From assembly GCF_000243235.1 (NCBI RefSeq), contig NZ_JH594606.1:2856255-2920254 (forward strand): a DNA stretch of 64,000 bases, given 5' to 3'. The stretch's first letter is position 1. Each line of letters begins with the position of its first letter. This stretch comes from Gillisia limnaea DSM 15749 (GTDB lineage: Bacteria; Bacteroidota; Bacteroidia; Flavobacteriales; Flavobacteriaceae). Of the stretch, positions 1-6,591 are shown in pieces. Under the pieces are notes generated by a model. That model was not told where the DNA came from. It saw nothing but the letters and a program-made list of their open reading frames with translations, and searched no databases. A program made the translations under genes and the position numbers.

Positions 1-1
1 T

Positions 2-256
2 ATGTCGACAGAGTTGGGGAAAAATTCTGAGAATATATTTTTGGCACTTACAACTCCGCTATTGGGTGGTAAAAAAGTATTATTCCCAATCCCAACAATT
101 ACGAAAGAAGATGTTATTTTCTTAAAGGAATTAGTGGAAACAGGCAAGTATAAACCTGTAATTGACAGACGATACACATTAGAGCAAATTGTCGAGGCTT
201 ACAAGTATGTGGAAACAGGTCAAAAAACAGGTAATGTATTAATAACTTTAACCTGA
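2..256 (+). CDS. NAD(P)-dependent alcohol dehydrogenase, C-terminal part (gene cut by window start)
   Basis: Only the last 84 codons are in the window; the reading frame is open to the left edge, so the true start lies outside. The visible part looks like the C-terminal catalytic lobe of a zinc-type medium-chain dehydrogenase/quinone reductase. It has a '[20 protein letters not shown]' segment, a '[13 protein letters not shown]' segment and a terminal beta-strand. In this family the stretch closes the substrate cleft; NAD(P) and zinc sites would be upstream. Substrate cannot be inferred. The gene is followed at once by an attC-like palindrome and gene remnants, so it may be the last intact gene of a cassette-like or decayed region. 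Confidence 0.75.
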   Translation: MSTELGKNSENIFLALTTPLLGGKKVLFPIPTITKEDVIFLKELVETGKYKPVIDRRYTLEQIVEAYKYVETGQKTGNVLITLT

Positions 257-278
257 TGAATGGAAAAGAAACATTAGC

Positions 279-410
279 CACTAACAGCACCTACCCAAAA
301 GGCGGGGTTTTGTGTTCCACAGACAGTTTTGTGGTTAATGGAAGTTTAGTTTTTCAAATCAAATTTTGTGGTAAAAGCCCCGCCCTTCGGATAGCTGCAA
401 AACGTTAGCT
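279..410 (+). repeat. attC-like long imperfect inverted repeat
   Basis: A 132-bp palindromic element follows the dehydrogenase stop. The outer arms are CACTAAC at 279-285 and GTTAGCT at 404-410, and the inner arms are GGCGGGGTTTT at 301-311 and AAAAGCCCCGCC at 373-384. The right inner arm carries one unpaired G, and between inner and outer arms further bases pair (AGC...CC.AA on the left against TT.GG...GCT on the right). Terminal CTAAC/GTTAG boxes, long hairpin arms and an extrahelical base are hallmarks of integron attC sites. No integrase or second copy is visible, so it could also be another kind of palindromic element. Confidence 0.4.
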
Positions 411-431
411 ACCATATTTTAGAAAGACACT

Positions 432-641
432 ATGAATAAATTTCAAGATCAACTAACACAAAATTGGGTAAAACTAACTGGAAGAAAAATTAATCTTTAG
501 GAACATAAATGGTTAATTGGACCAATAGGAGCAACGGATATTATAAAAGATAAATTTATATACGATTTAGCTTCAAAAGAAAATTTAGAAATTAGTAAGA
601 ATGCTTTGGGGCAAAAAACGGGGAGATCAAAGCAGGCTTAA
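432..641 (+). pseudogene. interrupted small hypothetical gene
   Basis: ATG at 432 opens a frame (MNKFQDQLTQNWVKLTGRKINL) that stops at TAG 498-500 and then continues in the same frame as EHKWLIGPIGATDIIKD... to about 641. The residue flow across the stop reads like a single soluble protein, so I infer one nonsense mutation. It begins 22 bp after the attC-like element, where a gene cassette would begin. I do not recognise the family. Confidence 0.4.
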
Positions 642-759
642 ACGTGCTGCCATTATTAAATCAGATTTTATCGATAAAGGGAAAATGGGTATAAGCAGTG
701 GGGAAGGATTTTAAAAATACCCAAATCCAAAGTATGCCCATCCTGATTTTTTAAAATAG
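640..759 (+). pseudogene. C-terminal remnant of a 3-hydroxyacyl-CoA dehydrogenase
   Basis: In one frame from 640 the translation reads ...SDFIDKGKMGISSGEGF, stop (TAA 712-714), KYPNPKYAHPDFLK, stop at 757-759. This matches the usual end of short 3-hydroxyacyl-CoA dehydrogenases, 'D.GK.G..TG.GFY.YPNP.Y..P.FL', with the Tyr codon turned into TAA. The N-terminal NAD domain is missing. It is a decayed fragment; no fatty-acid genes are nearby. Confidence 0.5.
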
Positions 760-937
760 TATCCGCTACAACTATTTATAAAAATAATAGCCAAAACAGT
801 AGTAAATTTAATGGTTGTAGCCCCTGTATTTGTATGCAGGCGGGTACTTCAGCTTTCTTGAAAAATGAGAAGCTTTGGGTGAAGGTCCCTTTGTCTGCCA
901 GACACAAACAAATAATTATTTTACAAATTAATATTTT
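760..937. other. intergenic, no feature recognised
   Basis: Non-coding stretch between the decayed dehydrogenase and the Crp-family gene. No open frame, convincing hairpin or -7 element was identified. Confidence 0.3.
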
Positions 938-1504
938 ATGAAGCTTGCCGATTTCCTCCTAACCTCAGTTCCATTCTCTCAAGAAGAGCTAAATGACATT
1001 CTCTCTCATTTTGAAAAAGAATACGTAAAAAAAAATCAGGTGTTAATAAGAGAAGGTCGGGTTTGCAATAAATTATATTTTGTAGATCTTGGTATGGGGA
1101 GAAGTTATTACCTTAAAAAAGATGGAAAGGAAGTAACTCAATGGTTTTTTGGAGCTGGTGAATTTATGTCCAGCGCAGACAGCTTCTTTAAGCAAACCCC
1201 TAGCTTTTACTATTTGGAGATTTTAGAAGATTCAATTGTATATAGTATATCCAATGAAAATATGGATTTCTTATTGGCTAAATACCACAAAATGGAAAAA
1301 TTTATTCGATTGTTAGCTATAGATATACTTTCAAACGTTATCCTTAAACTGAATGCTATCCAATTTCAGACTGCCAGAGAACGATATGATTATATGATCT
1401 CTGAATTCCCGGATATTTCACATCGTGTACCCTTAAGCCATATAGCTTCTTACCTTGGAATGACACAGGAGACCCTTAGTCGCATCAGAAGAAATGATTC
1501 ATAA
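938..1504 (+). CDS. Crp/Fnr-family transcriptional regulator
   Basis: A protein of 188 aa. Residues 1-115 form a cyclic-nucleotide-binding-type jelly roll ('KNQVLIREGRVCNKLYFVDLG', 'FFGAGEF'). The C-terminus carries a winged-helix recognition segment, 'VPLSHIASYLGMTQETLSRI'. The Cys residues typical of an Fe-S Fnr sensor are not clustered, so the ligand is unknown. It lies 91 bp upstream of a TolC/HlyD/permease operon in the same direction, and a TTTGA-N6-TCAAA palindrome sits in between. I infer that it controls the efflux operon. It lacks the full C-terminal wing seen in longer Crp proteins, as is common among Bacteroidota members. Confidence 0.85.
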   Translation: MKLADFLLTSVPFSQEELNDILSHFEKEYVKKNQVLIREGRVCNKLYFVDLGMGRSYYLKKDGKEVTQWFFGAGEFMSSADSFFKQTPSFYYLEILEDSIVYSISNENMDFLLAKYHKMEKFIRLLAIDILSNVILKLNAIQFQTARERYDYMISEFPDISHRVPLSHIASYLGMTQETLSRIRRNDS

Positions 1505-1525
1505 TAAATATCTAAAGCTTTACTT

Positions 1526-1570
1526 TTTGATATAGGTCAAATGGAGATCATTAGATAAACATGACCTTTG
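1526..1570 (+). promoter_or_regulatory. Crp/Fnr-type operator and -7-like element of the efflux operon
   Basis: TTTGA-TATAGG-TCAAA at 1526-1541 is a perfect inverted repeat of the Fnr type (TTGA-N6-TCAA). Its centre is 29.5 bp upstream of GACCTTTG (1563-1570), a one-mismatch version of TAnnTTTG. This is the same spacing as at the two cbb3 promoters in this window and corresponds to a class II activator position. Confidence 0.55.
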
Positions 1571-1595
1571 CAACGCAATTATAAATTCACTTGCA

Positions 1596-2978
1596 ATGCA
1601 CATAAATATATCAAGACTAAGTATTCTTTTCATTGCCTTTGCATGGTTCAATCCATCTGTGTCAATGGCGCAACAGCTGGATCCTATTCTAAAGGAACTT
1701 ATAAGTAAAGGTATGGATAAAAGTCATAGTATCAATATTCATCATTTTGATACTGAACAGGCAAAAGTCGATCAAAGATTGGCCAAAGCGGTTTTCCTGC
1801 CCAAAATAACTTTCAATGGCAGTTACGTGCGCCTGGATGACGATATCACGTTTGACGTTGACACTCAAAATCTATTGGTTGCAACACAAAAACTTCTCAT
1901 TAAGGAAGCCGTTGGCATTCCATTTAATGATCCGTTTCCGGGAAATATACAATTAACAGAGGTTCCTAATCTACAAAACAAGAATATCTTAAAATCATCT
2001 GTAGATGTGGACTGGGTGCTCTTTAGCGGATTTGAAGCCACCAATGCCATCAAGGCCAGTCAACATAAAGAAGCTTCGTTGAATTACTTAGGGAATACCG
2101 AAAAGGATAAAATTGCTTTAAAAATCATAGAGACTTATGATAAACTGGCTCTGGTATCTGCTTCTAAACGCGTTCTGCATACCTCAGAAAAATACTTGAA
2201 CGAGCAAGAATACTACGTGAAAAAAGCCATTGAAAACGGTTTGGCAACTCCTATTGGCCGCAAAAAAATTGAATTGGCACAGCAACAATTAGCTTCTAAA
2301 CAATTAGAATTTAATCATAATAAAACCTTATTGATAGAGGTGCTCCACCAACTTACTGGTGAAAACAGGGAGAATTTAGCCTTACTCAATCCACAATTGC
2401 AGTCTTTTTCAATTGAATCCTTATCGGACACTGAAAAACGCGATGAAATTAAAGCTTTGGAGGAGGCGGAAAAAGCGACACTTTATAAATCTAAAATGGA
2501 AAAAAGCAATTTTATACCCAAGCTTGCTTTAAAGGGACATTATGAATTTATAGAAGATGACCTGTCATTGTTAGACCCAAAATGGTTTGTAGGGATTGGC
2601 ATTAAATGGAATGTGTTTGATGGTCTTCAGTCTCGGTTAAAAAGTAAAAAATCCATAATTGAAAGCCAAAAATATAGAGAACAGATAGAAGAAGCTGAAG
2701 AAATGATAGCATTATGCATCATCAAGGCCCAACTCACCTATGAATCCTCCCTTCAAAACACCAAAATAGTAGATAAAGAAATCGATCTGGCCAGTGCCAC
2801 GTATGATATGATCGATAAACAATACAAAAATAATCTGGCTTCCATAAATGAGGTGCTTGATGCTTTAAACGATTTGGAAAAGGCCAATTTTAAATTACAA
2901 GAGTCCTTTTTCGATCAACGAAGAGCTGTAGCAGAACTTCTTCGCGCAAAAGGCATACTCACCAACTTTTACAACTAA
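1596..2978 (+). CDS. TolC-family outer membrane efflux protein
   Basis: A 460-aa protein with a signal peptide (about 1-25, ending SMAQQ) and the two-fold repeat of long helices and short beta-hairpins characteristic of outer membrane factors. Examples are 'VDVDWVLFSGFEATNAIKAS' in the first half and 'GIGIKWNVFDGLQSRLKSK' in the second. It should trimerise into an outer-membrane channel and periplasmic tunnel. It is the first gene of a three-gene operon with an HlyD-type adaptor 15 bp downstream. Substrate is not predictable from the sequence. Confidence 0.9.
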   Translation: MHINISRLSILFIAFAWFNPSVSMAQQLDPILKELISKGMDKSHSINIHHFDTEQAKVDQRLAKAVFLPKITFNGSYVRLDDDITFDVDTQNLLVATQKLLIKEAVGIPFNDPFPGNIQLTEVPNLQNKNILKSSVDVDWVLFSGFEATNAIKASQHKEASLNYLGNTEKDKIALKIIETYDKLALVSASKRVLHTSEKYLNEQEYYVKKAIENGLATPIGRKKIELAQQQLASKQLEFNHNKTLLIEVLHQLTGENRENLALLNPQLQSFSIESLSDTEKRDEIKALEEAEKATLYKSKMEKSNFIPKLALKGHYEFIEDDLSLLDPKWFVGIGIKWNVFDGLQSRLKSKKSIIESQKYREQIEEAEEMIALCIIKAQLTYESSLQNTKIVDKEIDLASATYDMIDKQYKNNLASINEVLDALNDLEKANFKLQESFFDQRRAVAELLRAKGILTNFYN

Positions 2979-2993
2979 AACAAAATAAGGAAA

Positions 2994-3956
2994 ATGAGCA
3001 CATTCAAAAATATATTTATTGGCGGCCTCACAATTTTAGCTTTAAATTCTTGTGGAAACCACGAGTCAATTACCCCAAACAGAGGCAAAGTTAAATTTGA
3101 AACAATCTCCATAAGCAGCAAACTGGCAGGAAGATTAAGTGAAATTTATGTAGAAGAGGGCCAGGAAGTGAAAAAAGGGGACACTCTCGCCTTCGTTGAT
3201 ATTCCGGAAGTTAATGCAAAAATGACACAGGCAGATGGGGCGATCAGGGTTGCCAAAGGTCAATTGGACATGGCTTTTAACGGTGCTACCGAGGAGCAAT
3301 TAAATCAAATTAACGGCCAACTTAATTCCGGAAGGGCTCAATTTGAATTCGCTAAGGAATCCTACAAAAGATTGCAAGCCATGTATAAGGACTCTTTGGT
3401 AAGCCAACAACAATTTGATGAAGTGAAAATGAAGCTGGATATGGCAAAAGCACAAGTAGACGCCCTGGAAGCTAAGCGGGATGAGGTAAAAAGAGGCGCC
3501 AGGATAGAGCAAATAAATCAAGCTAAAGGGCAATTGGATCGTGCAATTGGAGCCAGAGAAGAAGTTATTTCGGCTTCTAATGAAAAATATTTAATTGCAC
3601 CCACAGATATGTCAATTGAAACAATTAGCCTGAAAGAAGGGGAATTGCTTACACCTGGTTTTACGCTGTTTAACGGATATGAAAAGAGCAGTGTTTATTT
3701 CCGATTCACAGTCCCTGAATCAAAAGTGTACGATTTTGAAGTGGGTAAATCACTAAGGCTTATCAATCCATATACTAAAGAAGAATTCAATTCGAAGATC
3801 GTAGCAATAAAGCAACTGGCGCAGTATGCCGACATTACTAACACAGCGCCTTTATACGAACTTTCTGAATCTATTTATGAATTGAAGGTAGTTCCAACTT
3901 CTGATAACGCAAAGCAAACATTTTATGCAAATGCTACCATCCTAATTAAACAGTAA
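2994..3956 (+). CDS. HlyD-family periplasmic adaptor lipoprotein
   Basis: A 320-aa membrane fusion protein. The N-terminus has a lipoprotein signal (LALNSCG, Cys about residue 20). Residues 35-70 form the first half of the lipoyl/barrel-sandwich domain ('SSKLAGRLSEIYVEEGQEVKKGD'). Residues about 75-190 form a long coiled-coil hairpin, and the remainder is beta-barrel. It links the TolC channel to the inner-membrane permease encoded 5 bp downstream. The lipid anchor replaces the transmembrane helix of E. coli EmrA/HlyD. Confidence 0.88.
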   Translation: MSTFKNIFIGGLTILALNSCGNHESITPNRGKVKFETISISSKLAGRLSEIYVEEGQEVKKGDTLAFVDIPEVNAKMTQADGAIRVAKGQLDMAFNGATEEQLNQINGQLNSGRAQFEFAKESYKRLQAMYKDSLVSQQQFDEVKMKLDMAKAQVDALEAKRDEVKRGARIEQINQAKGQLDRAIGAREEVISASNEKYLIAPTDMSIETISLKEGELLTPGFTLFNGYEKSSVYFRFTVPESKVYDFEVGKSLRLINPYTKEEFNSKIVAIKQLAQYADITNTAPLYELSESIYELKVVPTSDNAKQTFYANATILIKQ

Positions 3957-3961
3957 AGGGT

Positions 3962-5146
3962 ATGAAAGATTTTTTAAGATTACTTCGAATAGAGTTTAAG
4001 CGTATTTTTTCAAATAATGTACTGCTTGCTATCTTTTTTGGAGCTCCAATTCTCTATGGTTTTTTATTCGGCTATGTATATCAGCAAGCAAAGGTGGTAG
4101 ATTTACCTATCGTTATTATAGATCAGGACCACAGTCCTACAACAGATAGAATTATAGATGCCTTTGAGGATAATGAAGCATTATTAGTAAAAGATCTGCG
4201 TTTTACACCTGGCAATATTGCTGAAGAAATGCCTCTGGAACAATATGCGGCAGTGGTTACTTTGCCTACAAATTTTGAAGCGGACATCCTGCAAAAAAGA
4301 CATCCTGAAATAAGGGTTGATTTAAACATGGCGAATATATTGAATGCCAATACAGCCAGTAAAAACATACAATCGGTCCTGATGACTCTAAATGCCGGAA
4401 TAGAAATAGAAGGGCTTAAAAAACAGGGCTTACACCCCAATCAGGCCTTAGCTGAGTATGAAAGCTTTAAGATTAATTTTAATAAACTATTTAATTCTGC
4501 CGGAAACTATGTGACTTTTATGCTCCCGGGATTACTTGCTGCCATTATGCAACAGGTTATATTTTTGGCAATGGCATTGGTTTTTGCCAGAGATTTTGAA
4601 GATGGATTTTTTGGTAAACTGGTAAAAGAAAGCAAATGGTCTTTTTATCATATAGTACTTAAATCCACCCCATTTTTACTTATGATCCCTATTATGTGGA
4701 TTATTGTAAGTCTTTTTATGCCATTTTTTAATATTGATGCAGCCATTTACAATGTACCTATGCTGGTTTTGGCTGCTTTATTAACTTTGGCTTCCATGTG
4801 TATTGGCATGTTGTTTTCTATTGCTATTCCAAGCCAGTTAAAAGCTACGGAAATCTTAATGGTGATTTCTACCCCGGCTTTTGTACTTAGTGGTTTTACC
4901 TGGCCAACGCTGGCAATACCTGATGCTATAAACAATATAGCGCAATACATTCCGCTTACCCAATTCTTGAGCGGATTTAGAAAAGTTGCCTTTTATGGGG
5001 GCGATCTGTCATCCATTAAACCTGAAATCTATATTTTATTACTCACAACATTTGTTGCATTTATGGCTATGGTGGGAATTCTTCAGTTCAAAATATTCTT
5101 GTTTGAGAGAAAACAAAAAAGGCTTTTGGGCGAGACACAAAGGTAG
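3962..5146 (+). CDS. ABC-2 type transporter permease (YhhJ/YbhR-like)
   Basis: A 394-aa inner-membrane protein. There is one N-terminal transmembrane helix (about 20-40), a large extracytoplasmic domain (about 45-170), and then five helices in the C-terminal half, the arrangement of ABC-2 export permeases. The 'STPAFVLSGFTWP' loop is typical of the family. The operon ends here with a strong terminator, and no ATP-binding subunit or second permease is encoded nearby. The ATPase must therefore be supplied from elsewhere, or the operon has lost it. Confidence 0.87.
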   Translation: MKDFLRLLRIEFKRIFSNNVLLAIFFGAPILYGFLFGYVYQQAKVVDLPIVIIDQDHSPTTDRIIDAFEDNEALLVKDLRFTPGNIAEEMPLEQYAAVVTLPTNFEADILQKRHPEIRVDLNMANILNANTASKNIQSVLMTLNAGIEIEGLKKQGLHPNQALAEYESFKINFNKLFNSAGNYVTFMLPGLLAAIMQQVIFLAMALVFARDFEDGFFGKLVKESKWSFYHIVLKSTPFLLMIPIMWIIVSLFMPFFNIDAAIYNVPMLVLAALLTLASMCIGMLFSIAIPSQLKATEILMVISTPAFVLSGFTWPTLAIPDAINNIAQYIPLTQFLSGFRKVAFYGGDLSSIKPEIYILLLTTFVAFMAMVGILQFKIFLFERKQKRLLGETQR

Positions 5147-5155
5147 ATCAAATGT

Positions 5156-5191
5156 AAAAAGAGCTGAAGTTTTAAAACTTCAGCTCTTTTT
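5156..5191 (+). terminator. Rho-independent terminator of the efflux operon
   Basis: A perfect 36-bp palindrome, AAAAAGAGCTGAAGTTTT followed by its complement, starts 9 bp after the permease stop and ends in a T-run. The A/T flanks make it potentially active in both directions. Confidence 0.9.
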
Positions 5192-5202
5192 ACACTGGGA
5201 CT

Positions 5203-5304
5203 TTATTTTTTAATATCAGTTTCCCAGACCTGGCTTTTCATGGATTCGGTAAAGTCCTGCCATTCATCCATTGCGTTATGCCAACTGCCATCTCCATTTG
5301 TTTC
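5203..5304 (-). pseudogene. out-of-frame tail of the Ala/Glu/Arg-rich protein
   Basis: Immediately 3' of the 5318-6043 gene, another minus-strand frame is open for 33 codons from after TGA (5305-5307) to TAA (5203-5205). It encodes ETNGDGSWHNAMDEW... and ends VWETDIKK. The same frame continues upstream through KKTD to the A-rich run in the gene's last codons. A homopolymer indel plus one nonsense change would explain it as a lost C-terminus. Confidence 0.35.
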
Positions 5305-5317
5305 TCAATCCGTCTTT

Positions 5318-6043
5318 TTAATTCCTAACAGATTTCCCTTTTTTATTGTTTTTATTGTTTTTTTTGTTTTGACCTGGATTCTCTTTAAAGGCGTTTTTAT
5401 TGGCCTTCAATCTCTTCATTTCCATGCCTTTTGCATTTTTATGGAATTTCCCGGGGCGTTGATTTATATCACGCTCCCTTTGAGTGTACCATTCAGACTC
5501 GGCTTTAGCTCTTTCTTTGTGAAGCTTTTCCTCTGCCTTTGTCATTTTCCTGTTCTTTTTTAGGAGGTCACGTTCATATTGGGCAATTTCTTTATTCTTT
5601 GAACGGTACCATTCAGCTTCGGTTTTTGACCGTTCCCTGTAATATTCAGCTTCGGCTTTAGATCTTTCACTATTCCATTTTGCCTCATCCTTTCTTATCT
5701 TTCTTTCACGTTCTGCAGCTTCTTTAGCTCTTTCCCTATGCCATTTGGCTTCGGCTTTTGCTCTTTCGCGATAAAGCTCATTTTCAGCTTTTGCCAGATC
5801 CCTGTCGCCGGAATTAACGGCTTTCATATATTCCCGTTCCCGGGCGGCAGCTTCTTTTTCTCTTTGACGGTGCCATTGGGCTTCGGCTCTCGCCATTTCC
5901 CTGTACTCTTTTGCTTTTGTTAATGCGGTTTTCTTTTGCTCCTTTAGTTGCGAATTAGAAGCATTTTTCTGGGCAAATATCGGATTGCCAATGGTAAGGG
6001 CCGCTATTGCAATACCGGTTAAAACTCCTTTTAATATTTTCAT
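5318..6043 (-). CDS. secreted Ala/Glu/Lys/Arg-rich coiled-coil protein of unknown function
   Basis: A 241-aa protein with a clear signal peptide (MKILKGVLTGIAIAALTIGNPIFAQ). Residues 35-195 are an almost uninterrupted charged helix. It is built from imperfect repeats of the type 'ERAKAEAKWHRERAKEAAER' with Trp/Tyr recurring after the AEA motif. The end is Lys/Asn-rich. I do not recognise a family; the composition suggests a long periplasmic coiled coil or a surface-associated rod. It is monocistronic and convergent with the efflux operon. The natural C-terminus may have been changed by a frameshift (see 5203-5304). Confidence 0.7.
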   Translation of the reverse strand: MKILKGVLTGIAIAALTIGNPIFAQKNASNSQLKEQKKTALTKAKEYREMARAEAQWHRQREKEAAAREREYMKAVNSGDRDLAKAENELYRERAKAEAKWHRERAKEAAERERKIRKDEAKWNSERSKAEAEYYRERSKTEAEWYRSKNKEIAQYERDLLKKNRKMTKAEEKLHKERAKAESEWYTQRERDINQRPGKFHKNAKGMEMKRLKANKNAFKENPGQNKKNNKNNKKGKSVRN

Positions 6044-6253
6044 GACTTCGATTTTTAAGTTATTTGTTACTAAAAGAAGCCTTCAACAGGCTTCCATAAG
6101 ATCTACTATACAAGTTATGTGCCGTTTAAAAAATTCACTGGATTGCAGGCTCTTCGGAAACCTCCAGAGTGTCTGAGTTTGCAAATGATCTAAGAATAAA
6201 ACCTCAATCTTTTTTTTCTCCCGGCTTAGGGTTTCCATTTAATATTTAATCCC

Positions 6254-6442
6254 TCATTGAGGGTTTAACCCGCCTGAATGATTCGGGCAGGCCGCCTGAC
6301 CTTCGGGCAGGTTCCCAGTTCCGATGCAGAGCTTACCCAAGGTTCTCGATCCAAATTTTTCCTGTTTCCGGTTGCTTCTGGTTAGCATTAACAAACCAAT
6401 AAAGGCCAGAAATAAAAGAAAAAGAAAAATCAAATTGATCAT
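6254..6442 (-). CDS. possible small membrane protein (weak)
   Basis: From ATG at 6442 the frame encodes one strongly hydrophobic helix (MINLIFLFLLFLAFIGLLML) followed by basic residues. The last 25 codons run through the palindromic intergenic repeat (NLPEGQAACP...). No promoter was identified. The hydrophobic start is the only argument for a real gene. Confidence 0.2.
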   Translation of the reverse strand: MINLIFLFLLFLAFIGLLMLTRSNRKQEKFGSRTLGKLCIGTGNLPEGQAACPNHSGGLNPQ

Positions 6443-6554
6443 CAGGAGGATTTTTAGGGAAGTAAATAGCCCATGAGTGCGAAATGGAATAGTACGGAAA
6501 ACCATCTGAAAGAATTCGGGTTTATAACTAATGGGATTTATTGATCAGAAATTA

Positions 6555-6562
6555 TATATTTG
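6555..6562 (+). promoter_or_regulatory. -7 promoter element (TATATTTG) of the symporter gene
   Basis: TATATTTG fits the Bacteroidota -7 consensus TAnnTTTG and lies 29 bp before the ATG at 6592. No clear -33 TTTG is found at the expected distance. Confidence 0.5.
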
Positions 6563-6591
6563 AGCAAAATCTTCCAATCTATATTTAACCT

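Larger units (their letters stand above)
6044..6591. other. 548-bp intergenic region with hairpins and palindromic repeat
   Basis: It holds three things. One is a GAAGCCT/AGGCTTC hairpin at 6076-6094 followed on the minus strand by CTTTTAG, lying in the leader of the rod-protein gene. The second is a copy of the GGGTTTAA / CCCG...CGGGC palindromic repeat at about 6247-6317. The third is the promoter of the symporter at 6555-6562. A hydrophobic 62-codon frame is listed separately. Confidence 0.5.

Noticed and set aside
5240-5563. 107-codon + strand frame with hydrophobic composition
   Set aside because: It is the complement of the Ala/Glu/Lys/Arg-rich gene, whose repeats and signal peptide are convincing; the hydrophobic Phe/Leu-rich translation is the expected shadow of Lys/Glu codons.
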